Assembly (NCBI RefSeq): GCF_001650405.1
Contig: NZ_LWCU01000055.1
Location: 1-64,000 of the forward strand
DNA: 64,000 nucleotides
Direction: 5' to 3'
Source: Microbacterium sp. H83
GTDB taxonomy: Bacteria; Actinomycetota; Actinomycetes; Actinomycetales; Microbacteriaceae
A program made the position numbers and the translations under genes. Of this stretch, positions 1 to 7,810 are shown piece by piece. A model generated the notes under the pieces. The model was not told where the DNA came from. It saw nothing but the letters and a program-made list of their open reading frames with translations, and searched no databases. Position 1 is the first letter of the stretch; each line of letters opens with the position of its first letter.

Positions 1-1055
1 GCGTCGTGACCGATGTGGCCGGCACCGATCCGGTCGCTCCCGTCGAGCCCGTGCTCGAACCGGCGGTCGACCAGCAGCCGAACGACACGGGGGATCCCGC
101 GAACTCCGGGAACTCCGGGAACTCCCGAAACTCCGGGAACTCCGGGGATGGGGGCGGCGGCGGCGCGAGCGGCACGCCGGGATCCTGGGGGCGCGATGTC
201 GTCGTGCTCGTCCGTCGCCTCGCCGCGCAACAGCTCCCGGGCGGCCCGCATCACCTCGCCGGCGCGAGGCCGGTCATCGGGCTCGAGGCTGGTCATCCGC
301 GTCAGGAGGGCTCGCCACTCCTCGGGGACCGTCTCCGGGATGGACGGCGGGGTCAGCAGCCGTGACACCGTGGCCTGGCGGCTGGCCCCGATCGCGGGAT
401 AGCCCGGTTCGCCGGAGAGTGCCTCGAGGATGACGAGGCCCAACGCGAAGACGTCGACGGCGGGCGTGGGCTCCGCGTCGCGCAGCTGCTCGGGAGCCAT
501 GTAGGTGAAGGTGCCGAGCACGACTCCCGGTCGGGTGACGCGGGAGCTGCCGATGGAGCACGCGATGCCGAAGTCCGCGAGCTTCGCGGCCCAGGGTCCG
601 CCGCGCTCGCGCGCGAGCAGCACGTTCGACGGCTTCACGTCGCGGTGGACGATGCCCGCCTCGTGCACGGCTGCGAGACCCTGCGCGAGATCGCGGAGGA
701 TCCGTGCGACCTGGCGTGGAGGCAGGGGGCCTTGCGCCATTCTGTCGGCGAGGGTCGGACCGTCGACGAACTCCATGACGAGGTACTGCGGGCGCCGCGG
801 CTGCAGCTGGGCGTCGTACAGGGTCACGAGGCGGGGGTGGCTCACCGAGGCGAGCAGCAGCTTCTCGTTGTGCGCACGGTCGAGGGACGAGAAGGCGCCC
901 TCGCCCTCGTGGATCATCTTGATCGCGACGGTGCGCTCGAGATGGGTGTCCTCGGCACGGTAGACGGTCGCCATGCCGCCGCGGCCGACGGGTTCGTGCA
1001 GCACGTAGCGTCCGTCGAGCAGCGCGGCCGTGGGAGACACCACTTCCAGCGTCAT
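1..1055 (-). CDS. Serine/threonine protein kinase (3' end outside window)
   Basis: A Hanks-type (PknB-like) kinase that would phosphorylate Ser/Thr residues on cytoplasmic targets. The translation shows the glycine-rich loop GRGGMATVY (residues about 24-32), the ATP-anchoring lysine in VAIK (about 46), the catalytic HRDVKPSN loop (about 137) and the DFG motif (about 158), followed by an APE segment. The start is ATG at 1055 behind GAGGAGTGATCG. After the kinase domain (about residue 280) comes an Ala/Arg-rich linker and a run of PGV/SGV/RGI tripeptides at about positions 90-160 of the DNA. The frame stays open to the window edge, so PASTA or membrane segments, if any, lie outside. No partner gene is seen on this side. 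Confidence 0.9.
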   Translation of the reverse strand, partial: MTLEVVSPTAALLDGRYVLHEPVGRGGMATVYRAEDTHLERTVAIKMIHEGEGAFSSLDRAHNEKLLLASVSHPRLVTLYDAQLQPRRPQYLVMEFVDGPTLADRMAQGPLPPRQVARILRDLAQGLAAVHEAGIVHRDVKPSNVLLARERGGPWAAKLADFGIACSIGSSRVTRPGVVLGTFTYMAPEQLRDAEPTPAVDVFALGLVILEALSGEPGYPAIGASRQATVSRLLTPPSIPETVPEEWRALLTRMTSLEPDDRPRAGEVMRAARELLRGEATDEHDDIAPPGSRRAARAAAAPIPGVPGVSGVPGVPGVRGIPRVVRLLVDRRFEHGLDGSDRIGAGHIGHD

Positions 1056-1281
1056 CGATCACTCCTCAGGACTGTGTCGGGTCACATCGCGCCCGACACT
1101 ATGACTCGCTCGCAACCCGCGTCTTCGGCCTTGACGCGGACGCGTTTCCGTGGGTGAGATCCGGAGCGGAAGCCGATGGCACGGCCTGAGCGACGTTCGG
1201 CGAGAACCGCGCATCCTGTCAAGCCCCTCTTTCGATGTCCGACGCTCCGCGTAGGAAGGAGGAAGACAGAGAGGACGCGTC

Positions 1282-1509
1282 ATGGCTGCAGGCGACATCG
1301 AGACGTTCCCGCGCGACGGCATCTGGTTCAACAGGATCGAAGGCGAATCCCGCACGCTGGGCTCGAGCTTCGAAGACCGCGAGGAGGCGATCCGCGTGGG
1401 GCGCGGAGCAGCCACGGCACGGCAGGTCGAGCACACCGTCCGCACCGAGGAAGGGCCCTCCGAGACGGGCAACCTCTACGACTGGCACCCGCGGGACCTC
1501 ATGAACTGA
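1282..1509 (+). CDS. DUF2188 family small protein
   Basis: A 75-residue protein with the look of the DUF2188 family: a short aromatic opening (IWFNRIEGE), then EDREEAIRVGR, an HTVR strand and a C-terminal LYDWHPRD that parallels the family ending with a conserved aspartate-proline. No function is established for the family. The ATG at 1282 follows AGAGAGGACGCGTC. Its stop overlaps the start of the next gene (TGATG), so the two are probably translationally coupled. Confidence 0.6.
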   Translation: MAAGDIETFPRDGIWFNRIEGESRTLGSSFEDREEAIRVGRGAATARQVEHTVRTEEGPSETGNLYDWHPRDLMN

Positions 1510-2315
1510 TGGGGCTCGGCTCCGACAGGATCACGACACGACGGATGCTGGTGCAGGCGTGCATCAACGGTGCGCGACCGGTGACGCATCATCCCGCGCT
1601 CAGTGCCGACGCCGTCCTCGCAGCCGCGGAGGCTGCACGATCGGTGGCTCTCGGCGCCGCGGAGATCCACGTGCACCCGAAGGATGCCGCGGGGCACGAC
1701 AGCCTCGCGTCCGATGACGTCGCGAGGTGGGTGCGCGCGATGCGCGACGCCTGCCCGGGGACGCCGGTCGGCGTCACGACGGGTGCCTGGGCGGAGCCCG
1801 ATCCGTCAGCCCGGCTGGCGGCGATCGACGAGTGGACGGAGCTTCCCGACTTCGCGTCGGTGAACTGGCACGAGGCGGGTGCCGACGAGGTCGCCGCCGC
1901 GCTGCGCAGGCGCGGTGTCGATGTCGAGGCCGGCATCTGGGACGGTGCCGGCCTCGAAGCCTGGCGGCGCTCGCCGGAGCGCGGCCGGTGCCGACGTGTG
2001 CTCGTCGAGCTGCCCGACGAGGCGGCGGAGTCGGTGCGCGCCCACGCCGAGGGCCTGATCGCGCACATCGAGATCGACGAGCCGCGGATGCCGATACTCC
2101 TGCACGGCGAGGAGAGGTCGGCGTGGCCGGCGTTTCTGCTCGCGATCGAGCTCGGCCATGACACCCGCATCGGGCTGGAGGACACGACCGCCCTGCCGGA
2201 CGGGCAGACGGCGCCCGACAACGCCGCGCTCGTGCGGGCGGCGCTCGGTCTCGTCGCGGCGGCCGGCCGGTCCGACGCGGTGTCCCGGGCGGGTCGCCCT
2301 CCCGTCACGGACTGA
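1509..2315 (+). CDS. Beta-keto acid cleavage enzyme (BKACE, DUF849 family)
   Basis: Resembles BKACE proteins, which condense a beta-keto acid with acetyl-CoA and cleave it to acetoacetate plus a new CoA ester, using a divalent metal in a TIM barrel. Visible hallmarks are the N-terminal strand LVQACINGARP, the metal-ligand type motif EIHVHPKD (about residue 56), VGVTTGAW, and the late segment TRIGLEDT. Length (268 residues from 1509) is near the family's usual 270-310. ATG at 1509 overlaps the preceding stop by one base; a second ATG at 1545 begins directly at the first barrel strand and is an alternative. The substrate cannot be read from the sequence. Confidence 0.8.
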   Translation: MGLGSDRITTRRMLVQACINGARPVTHHPALSADAVLAAAEAARSVALGAAEIHVHPKDAAGHDSLASDDVARWVRAMRDACPGTPVGVTTGAWAEPDPSARLAAIDEWTELPDFASVNWHEAGADEVAAALRRRGVDVEAGIWDGAGLEAWRRSPERGRCRRVLVELPDEAAESVRAHAEGLIAHIEIDEPRMPILLHGEERSAWPAFLLAIELGHDTRIGLEDTTALPDGQTAPDNAALVRAALGLVAAAGRSDAVSRAGRPPVTD

Positions 2316-2379
2316 AATGCGAAGTCGCCTCCCGTCGGCGGCATCCGTATGGTGGGAGTTTCCGCCGAGAGGAGTCGCC

Positions 2380-2445
2380 GTGTCCGAGAACGAGCCGCAC
2401 CCGGACGGCATCCTGCCCGCGCCGCGATGTCGGCGGATCGGCTGA
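2380..2445 (+). CDS. Possible 21-residue leader ORF before MalY-type gene
   Basis: A short reading frame starts at GTG 2380 after a strong ribosome site (GAGAGGAGTCGCC) and ends at TGA 2445, 12 bases before the start of the PLP lyase gene. It has 21 codons, with one Cys codon near the end within PRCRR. Position and ribosome site suggest a translated leader; nothing else supports function. It could equally be the residue of a lost gene. Confidence 0.3.
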   Translation: MSENEPHPDGILPAPRCRRIG

Positions 2446-2457
2446 GGGCAGCACCGC

Positions 2458-3663
2458 ATGACCGACCGCACGCCCCCTGCGCAGCATCCGCTCGACGCCC
2501 GCACCCGGTTCGACCTCGATCGTCCGGAGAGTAGGAAGTGGAGTCTGCATCCCGGTCGTATCGGAGCGTGGGTCGCGGAGATGGACTTCGGCGTCGCGCC
2601 GGAGATCGCCGCGGCGCTGCATGCCGCGATCGAGGAGGAGAACCTCGGGTACCTGTCGCCCGCGTCGGCGGCGAGGCTCGGCTCGGCGACGGCCGACTGG
2701 ATGCACGACGAATACGGCTGGTCGGTCGATCCCGAGCGCGTGCATCCGGTGTCCGACGTGATGGCGGCGCTGCGGGTGGCCGTCGAGGAGTACGCGCCCG
2801 AGGGATCGGCCGTGATCGTGCCGACTCCGGCATACATGCCGTTCCTGACATATCTCCCCACGATCGGGCATCCGGTGATCGAGGTTCCCGGCATCGAGAT
2901 CCCGGATGCCGACGGCACGAGGCGCTGGCATCACGATCTGCAGCGCATCGACGAGGCGTTCGCGGCGGGGGCCAGGACCCTGATCCTGTGCAATCCGCAC
3001 AATCCGACGGGCACGATCGCGGGCCGAGACGAGCTCGCGGCCATCGCGGAGATCGTCGAGCGTCATGGCGGACGGGTCTTCGCCGACGAGATCCATGCAC
3101 CGCTGCGCTTCGACGGCCGCCCCTTCGTCCCCTACGCATCGGTGTCGGAGCAGACCGCCGCGCACACCGTGACGGGGACGAGCGCGTCGAAGGCGTGGAA
3201 CATCCCCGGCCTCAAGGCCGCCCAGCTCATCACGTCGAACGATGCCGACCAGGAGCGCTACCGCGCGTTCGGGTTCGCCGTGCAGCACGGCGCGTCGACT
3301 CTCGGCGTGGTCGCCTCGACCGCCGCGTACCGACAGGGCAGGCCCTGGCTCGACGGCGTGACCTCTTACCTGTCGGACTCGCGCCGGGAGCTGGCAGCGC
3401 TCGTCGCGGAGCACCTCCCAGGAGCCGTGTTCCGGGCGCCGGAGGCGACGTACATCGGATGGATCGACACGGGCGCGCTGGAGATCGACGGTCCGCCGGC
3501 GGCGTTCTTCCGTGAGCACGCGGGCGTCGTCCTCACGGAGGGAGCCCTGCTGGGCCGTGGCTTCGAGCGCTTCGTGCGCGTCGTCTTCGCGACTCCGCGG
3601 CCGATCCTGCGCGACGCGATCGCGGCGATGGGGAATGCCGTCCGCGGCCGTTCCGGGCGCTGA
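2458..3663 (+). CDS. MalY/PatB-family PLP-dependent C-S lyase / aminotransferase
   Basis: Fold-type I PLP enzyme of the MalY/PatB group, which usually cleaves cystathionine or other cysteine S-conjugates to a thiol, pyruvate and ammonia in the cytoplasm. Visible motifs: WVAEMDFG near the N terminus, PTPAYMPFL, LCNPHNPTGT, FADEIHAPL (the PLP-ring aspartate) and TSASKAWN with the Schiff-base lysine at about residue 242. Its 401 residues are family length. ATG at 2458 follows GAGGGCAGCACCGC. A paralogue lies on the opposite strand at 3877-5058. Substrate is uncertain; sulfur amino acid metabolism is the best guess. Confidence 0.85.
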   Translation: MTDRTPPAQHPLDARTRFDLDRPESRKWSLHPGRIGAWVAEMDFGVAPEIAAALHAAIEEENLGYLSPASAARLGSATADWMHDEYGWSVDPERVHPVSDVMAALRVAVEEYAPEGSAVIVPTPAYMPFLTYLPTIGHPVIEVPGIEIPDADGTRRWHHDLQRIDEAFAAGARTLILCNPHNPTGTIAGRDELAAIAEIVERHGGRVFADEIHAPLRFDGRPFVPYASVSEQTAAHTVTGTSASKAWNIPGLKAAQLITSNDADQERYRAFGFAVQHGASTLGVVASTAAYRQGRPWLDGVTSYLSDSRRELAALVAEHLPGAVFRAPEATYIGWIDTGALEIDGPPAAFFREHAGVVLTEGALLGRGFERFVRVVFATPRPILRDAIAAMGNAVRGRSGR

Positions 3664-3664
3664 G

Positions 3665-3855
3665 CGAGCCGGCCTCCGGGGCTGAACAGGTATATCCGGG
3701 GCGATGGCCCGCTGCAGGGTGTCGTCGGTCAGCGAGACCAGCGCGACCCGGTCGAGGAGTCCTGCGCGGCGGCTGCGCTGACCGCCCGTCGGTCGGCCAC
3801 GGCATGGAGCTCGACGACGAGAAGGTGGGACGCCACGAACCGGATGCCGGGAACT
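3665..3855 (-). pseudogene. VapC-type PIN toxin relic, frameshifted and lacking its N terminus
   Basis: Read on the minus strand, one frame gives RFVASHLLVVELHAVADRRA, which has the (V)SS.L...EL.R...R pattern of VapC toxins; it hits a stop soon after. The adjacent frame resumes with GLLDRVALVSLTDDTLQRAI, matching the usual next VapC block (LLD.V.LV.LTDD.L..A). The N-terminal LDTSA aspartate block and the C-terminal D..H..TA block are absent. So this is a two-frame remnant of a PIN-domain toxin, squeezed between two convergent lyase genes, with no antitoxin left. Limits are approximate. Confidence 0.5.
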
Positions 3856-3884
3856 CGGCCGACGGATGCCGGGAACTCAAGCGA
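3841..3884 (+). repeat. 22-bp tandem duplication, two copies
   Basis: Two adjacent 22-base units (3841-3862 and 3863-3884) both begin CGGATGCCGGGAACTC and differ at 2 of 22 positions. The second copy runs into the last codons of the minus-strand lyase gene ending at 3877. Confidence 0.75.
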
Positions 3885-5058
3885 CGTCGGATGCGGCGCG
3901 CTGCTGCAGTGCGGCGGCGATGCGCTCGACCGCCTCGACCATGACCGGCCGCGGCAGCGCGAACACGAACCGGGTGAAGCCGACGCCGGCCTCTCCGCAG
4001 GCGGCGCCGTCGGTCATCGCGACCCCGGCGTTCTCGCGGAACCACTCGCCGAGGTCGCCGGTCAGTCCGGTCTCCCGGAAGTCGAGCAGTGCGATGTAGC
4101 TGCCCTCGGGGGTGGTCATCCGCACGCCGGGCAGCTTCTCCGCGACGAGCTGCGCCAGCATCCGACGGTTGCCGTCGAGGTAGTCCACGACGCCGTCGAG
4201 CCATTCCCGGCCGGCCGTGTAGGCCGCGGTGTTCGCGAGGACGCCGAGCGTCGACGTGCCGTGTCCGGCCCAGAAGCCGACGCGCTCCCAGAGCTCGACG
4301 TCGGCGTCGTTCGACAGGATGATCTGCGCGCACTTCAGCCCCGCGAGGTTCCAGGCCTTCGATGCCGACGTCGCCGTCAGGGTGTGCGACGCGGCCGAGT
4401 CCGAGACCGAGGCGTACGGGATGTGCTGCGCCGGCGCGTAGACGATCGGGGCGTGGATCTCGTCGGAGAACACGCGGCCGCCGGCATCCGTCACCACCTC
4501 GGCGATGGCCAGAAGCTCCTCGCGCGAGGCGACCGTGCCGAGCGGGTTGTGCGGGTTGCAGAGCACCAGCATCTCGCCGCCGTCGCGGAACGCCTGCGCG
4601 ACGGCCTCCAGGTCCATGACCCAGCGTCCGTCGACCTCGATGCTCGGCACCTCGATGACGCGGCGTCCGCGCATCGGCGGCACCATGAGGAATGGCATGT
4701 ACGCGGGGGTCGGCACGATGACGGCGGATCCCGGGGTCGTGAAGTTCTCGATCGCGAGTTCGAACGCGGCGATCACGTCGGGCACGTGGTGCACGCGCTC
4801 GGGGTCGACGTTCCAGCCGTAGGAGTCGGCGTACCAGCGGACGGTCGCCTCGGACAGATCCTTCGCGACCTGCGTGGGGAGGTATCCGGTGAGTCCGCGG
4901 TCGAGAGCGCCCGAGATCGCATCGTTGATCGCCGGGGCGAGACCGAAGTCCATCTCCGCCACGAAGGCGCCGATCGTGTCGGGGAAGGTCGTCCATTTGA
5001 CGCTGCCCGCGCCGCGCAGATCGTCTTGCGTGATCAGGTCGAACGTGCCGGGGGTCAC
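3877..5058 (-). CDS. Second MalY/PatB-family PLP-dependent lyase
   Basis: A 393-residue paralogue of the gene at 2458-3663, roughly half identical by eye, sharing FVAEMDFG, VDPERVHHVPDV, PTPAYMPFL, LCNPHNPLGT, FSDEIHAP and TSASKAWN with the PLP lysine. The predicted activity is beta-elimination on cystathionine or another cysteine conjugate. Start is GTG at 5058 behind AGAGGAGCCCGC. It converges on its paralogue across a 213-base gap holding a toxin relic, so it is separately transcribed. The two copies differ most at the substrate-entry N terminus, which may mean different substrates; that is inference. Confidence 0.85.
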   Translation of the reverse strand: MTPGTFDLITQDDLRGAGSVKWTTFPDTIGAFVAEMDFGLAPAINDAISGALDRGLTGYLPTQVAKDLSEATVRWYADSYGWNVDPERVHHVPDVIAAFELAIENFTTPGSAVIVPTPAYMPFLMVPPMRGRRVIEVPSIEVDGRWVMDLEAVAQAFRDGGEMLVLCNPHNPLGTVASREELLAIAEVVTDAGGRVFSDEIHAPIVYAPAQHIPYASVSDSAASHTLTATSASKAWNLAGLKCAQIILSNDADVELWERVGFWAGHGTSTLGVLANTAAYTAGREWLDGVVDYLDGNRRMLAQLVAEKLPGVRMTTPEGSYIALLDFRETGLTGDLGEWFRENAGVAMTDGAACGEAGVGFTRFVFALPRPVMVEAVERIAAALQQRAASDVA

Positions 5059-5380
5059 GCGGGCTCCTCTGAGTCGTCGTACGGGGGTCCTTCAATCCTT
5101 CCAGTTCCGGACGCGGCCGGGGTCGCCCACGAGTCGGTGCCCGGTGCCCGCCCGCCGGTCGGTGCCCGTGCACGATTTCGGATGCCGGAGGCGACACGCC
5201 GCGCCCGACCCGGTGCCCCGCGGCGTGTCGCCTCCGAGCTCCGCAGCTGTGCCCGCGCGCACCCGCGCATGACACCGACTGGCCGGCACCGCAACGGCAT
5301 TGAGTGCCCACCGGGTGCGTGCGAGGATGACCCCGACTCGGCTCGCGCAACCGTGGGCCGACCGTGACGAAGGGATCCTC
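5059..5380. other. Intergenic stretch, divergent promoter region
   Basis: A 322-base gap between the start of the minus-strand lyase and the start of gnd. It must hold both promoters. It is GC-rich with short GGTGCCCG repeats around 5140-5165 but I see no clear palindrome, terminator or further reading frame with a ribosome site. Confidence 0.5.
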
Positions 5381-6436
5381 ATGCAGCTGGCGATGATCGG
5401 ACTCGGCCGGATGGGCGCCAACATCGTGCGCCGTCTCATGCGCGACGGGCACGAGTGCGTGGTCTACGACGTGAACGCGGATGCCGTGAAAGGCCTGGTC
5501 GCCGAAGGGGCGGTCGGCGCGAGCAGCATGGCCGACCTCGCGTCGAAGCTCGAGGCGCCGCGAGCCGTCTGGATGATGGTCCCCGCCTCGCTGACCGGAG
5601 CGGTCGCCGACGAGGTCGCCGAGGTGCTCGACGAGGGCGACATCCTCATTGACGGCGGCAACTCCAACTACCGCGACGATGTCAGGCGTGCGAAGGCGCT
5701 GCGCGAGCGCGGCATCCACTACGTCGATGTCGGGACCAGCGGCGGGGTCTTCGGCCTCGATCGCGGCTACTGCCTCATGGTCGGCGGACCGGATGAAGCG
5801 GTGGAGCGCCTCGAGCCGATCCTGCGCACGGTCGCTCCGGGTGCGGGCGAGATCGAGCGCACGCCCGGACGCACCGGCGAGCTCACCCCGGAGGAGCAGG
5901 GCTACCTGCACTGCGGGCCGTCGGGCGCGGGGCACTTCGTGAAGATGGTGCACAACGGCATCGAGTACGGCATCATGGCGTCGATCGCCGAAGGGCTCAA
6001 CATCCTGCACAACGCGGATGCCGGTGTGCGCGAGGCCGAGCACTCCGCGGAGATCGCCCCGCTGGAAGAGCCGGAGTACTACCAGTTCCCGATCGACACC
6101 TCGAAGGTGGCCGAGCTGTGGCGTCGCGGATCGGTGATCTCGTCGTGGCTGCTCGACCTGACGGCCGCCGCACTCGCCGACAATCCGACTCTCGACGGTC
6201 TCGCCGGACGCGTCTCGGATTCGGGCGAGGGCCGCTGGACGGTCAAGGCCGCCGTCGACGTGGGGGTGCCTGTTCCCGTGCTGGCGGCGTCGCTGTTCGA
6301 GCGCTTCGCCTCGCGGGGCGAGGACCACTTCGCGAACCAGGTGCTGTCCGCCATGCGGCTGCAGTTCGGCGGACACCAGGAGCTCCCCGCCGGCGACGTG
6401 CTCGAGGCCGGCGCCCGCAAGGCCGACTCGGACTGA
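5381..6436 (+). CDS. gnd: 6-phosphogluconate dehydrogenase, decarboxylating (short GntZ/YqeC-type)
   Basis: Oxidises 6-phosphogluconate to ribulose 5-phosphate and CO2, in the pentose phosphate pathway. The N-terminal Rossmann motif GLGRMGANI (residues 7-15) is followed by DGGNSNYRDD, and the substrate/catalytic block GAGHFVKMVHNGIEYG contains the general-base lysine. The predicted protein is 351 residues, close to the short gluconate-type enzymes rather than the 470-residue form. ATG at 5381 is chosen because the Rossmann strand starts immediately after it; GAAGGGATCC precedes. The cofactor (NAD or NADP) is not decided by what I see. A hairpin follows the stop. Confidence 0.9.
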   Translation: MQLAMIGLGRMGANIVRRLMRDGHECVVYDVNADAVKGLVAEGAVGASSMADLASKLEAPRAVWMMVPASLTGAVADEVAEVLDEGDILIDGGNSNYRDDVRRAKALRERGIHYVDVGTSGGVFGLDRGYCLMVGGPDEAVERLEPILRTVAPGAGEIERTPGRTGELTPEEQGYLHCGPSGAGHFVKMVHNGIEYGIMASIAEGLNILHNADAGVREAEHSAEIAPLEEPEYYQFPIDTSKVAELWRRGSVISSWLLDLTAAALADNPTLDGLAGRVSDSGEGRWTVKAAVDVGVPVPVLAASLFERFASRGEDHFANQVLSAMRLQFGGHQELPAGDVLEAGARKADSD

Positions 6437-6445
6437 ACCGCGGCG

Positions 6446-6478
6446 GGCCGGCTCGGCCGGCCGGGCTCTCAGCCGGCC
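6446..6478 (+). terminator. Candidate terminator hairpin after gnd
   Basis: Inverted repeat GGCCGGCT (6446-6453) and AGCCGGCC (6471-6478), 17-base loop, ten bases after the gnd stop. No T-tract. Each arm contains a GCCGGC hexamer. Confidence 0.4.
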
Positions 6479-6528
6479 GGGCTCACGCCTCGCGCGACAC
6501 CGGACACGACTCAGAGAAAGGCATCCGC

Positions 6529-6993
6529 ATGACCTCGATCCCTCTGACCCGCCGGGCCGAACCCGCCGACGCCGTCACCGTCGCGCGGCTCCTGCACGCG
6601 TTCAACTCCGAGTTCGACACCCCGAGCCCCGGCGTCGACGTGCTCGCCCGCCGATTGACGCTGCTCCTCGCCGAGCCGACGACCTTCGCGATCGTCGGCG
6701 GCGCTCCGGCGGTGGGCGTCGCGCTCGTGACGCTGCGCGCGAACGTCCGGTCCGACGGCCCGGTCGCGCTGCTCGACGAGATGTACGTCGCGCCCGCCCA
6801 CCGCGGAACCGGCATCGGGTCGAAGATCATCGAGCACATGGTCCGCACGTGCCGCGAGCTCGGCGTCGCGGAGATCGAGATCAACGTCGACGAGTCCGAC
6901 ACCGACACGATGCGCTTCTACGAGCACCACGGGTTCACGAACGGCGACCCCGACACCGGCGAGAAGGCCTTCTCCTTCTACAGATCGCTCTGA
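6529..6993 (+). CDS. GNAT family N-acetyltransferase
   Basis: A 154-residue GNAT enzyme transferring an acetyl group from acetyl-CoA to an unknown amine. The acetyl-CoA-binding motif A is visible as LLDEMYVAPAHRGTGIGSKI (residues about 81-100, R-x-x-G-x-G/A core), and the C-terminal FYEHHGFTNG is the usual motif B. ATG at 6529 opens the conserved first strand; AGAGAAAGGCATCCGC precedes it. It is 92 bases after gnd and behind a hairpin, so probably its own unit. The substrate is not predictable. Confidence 0.85.
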   Translation: MTSIPLTRRAEPADAVTVARLLHAFNSEFDTPSPGVDVLARRLTLLLAEPTTFAIVGGAPAVGVALVTLRANVRSDGPVALLDEMYVAPAHRGTGIGSKIIEHMVRTCRELGVAEIEINVDESDTDTMRFYEHHGFTNGDPDTGEKAFSFYRSL

Positions 6994-7043
6994 GTCGCGG
7001 CCTGTCCCGGCATCCGCCTGTCTTCGTCGCCTGCCCTGGCCTC

Positions 7044-7097
7044 GCGGGGTCACTATCGCATCGGATACCGGCGTTGCCGGTGCGCTTCTGACCCCGC
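7044..7097 (+). other. Compact three-way-junction-like inverted repeats
   Basis: A perfect 9-bp outer stem (GCGGGGTCA at 7044-7052 with TGACCCCGC at 7089-7097) encloses two small hairpins, TATC/GATA (about 7054-7067) and CCGGC-GTT-GCCGG (7068-7080). It sits between the acetyltransferase and the reductase gene. It may be a terminator or structured leader. No T-tract is present and no known RNA family is recognised. Confidence 0.4.
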
Positions 7098-7193
7098 ATG
7101 CCGGCCCGGACGCGGTTTCGACCCCGCAGCCGCCGTGGCAGTAGCCTGACGGCGTTCGGCAACACACTGCCCGCATCGAAGGAGAGCGGCCCC

Positions 7194-7757
7194 ATGAGAC
7201 CACTGCGCTACGCGATCAACGTCACGCTCGACGGCTGCGTCCATCACGAGGCGGGTGTCGCGCCGGACGAGGAGCTGATGCAGTTCTGGACGGACCAGAT
7301 ACGAGCAGCGGATGCCGAGATCTACGGCCGTGTGACCTACGAAATGATGGAATCCGCCTGGCGGCGGCCGGCTGACGGCGTGTGGCCGGACTGGATGAGC
7401 GAATGGGAACAGCCCTTCGCCGACGCGCTCGATCGCGCGAAGAAGTACGTCGCTTCGAGCACTCTCACGTCGGTCGACTGGAACTCGGAGCTGATCCAAG
7501 GCGATGTCGTGGAGGCGGTGCGCCGGCTCAAGGAGCAGCCCGGAGGTCCGCTCTCGGTCGGCGGCGAGAAGCTCGCTCGCGAGCTGACCGATCACGGACT
7601 GATCGACGAGTACCTCTTCGTGGTGCATCCGATACTCGCCGGGCACGGGCCTCGGCTGCTCGACGGACTCCACGAGCGCGTGCGGCTCGAGCTCGTCGAC
7701 CGGCGGGAGTTCGGGTCCGGTGCCGTCGCGCACACGTTCCGCTCTGCCGCGTTCTGA
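7194..7757 (+). CDS. Dihydrofolate reductase family protein (RibD C-terminal type)
   Basis: A 187-residue cytoplasmic reductase of the RibD-C/DHFR-like fold, common in actinobacteria as a stand-alone gene with no proven substrate. The opening YAINVTLDGCVHHEAG, the block AEIYGRVTYEMM, and the NADPH-site segment GGPLSVGGEKLARELTDHGLIDEY are the family landmarks; FVVHPILAGHGPRLLDG closes the domain. ATG at 7194 lies behind GAAGGAGAGCGGCCCC. A TAGCCT box at 7147 may be its -10 element. No pathway neighbours are present. Confidence 0.85.
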   Translation: MRPLRYAINVTLDGCVHHEAGVAPDEELMQFWTDQIRAADAEIYGRVTYEMMESAWRRPADGVWPDWMSEWEQPFADALDRAKKYVASSTLTSVDWNSELIQGDVVEAVRRLKEQPGGPLSVGGEKLARELTDHGLIDEYLFVVHPILAGHGPRLLDGLHERVRLELVDRREFGSGAVAHTFRSAAF

Positions 7758-7810
7758 GGTTCTGAAATCCAGACCCGACAGGACACAGAATACTGCGGGC
7801 GTAGCCAAAT

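Noticed and set aside
3533..6376. 947-codon open frame on the minus strand
   Set aside because: It spans two genes and intergenic DNA, is Arg/Pro/Gly-rich with no motif, and is a GC-rich shadow of the MalY paralogue and gnd frames.
7044..7097. tRNA-like molecule
   Set aside because: It has only two inner hairpins, 54 bases and no TTCRANY loop or CCA context.
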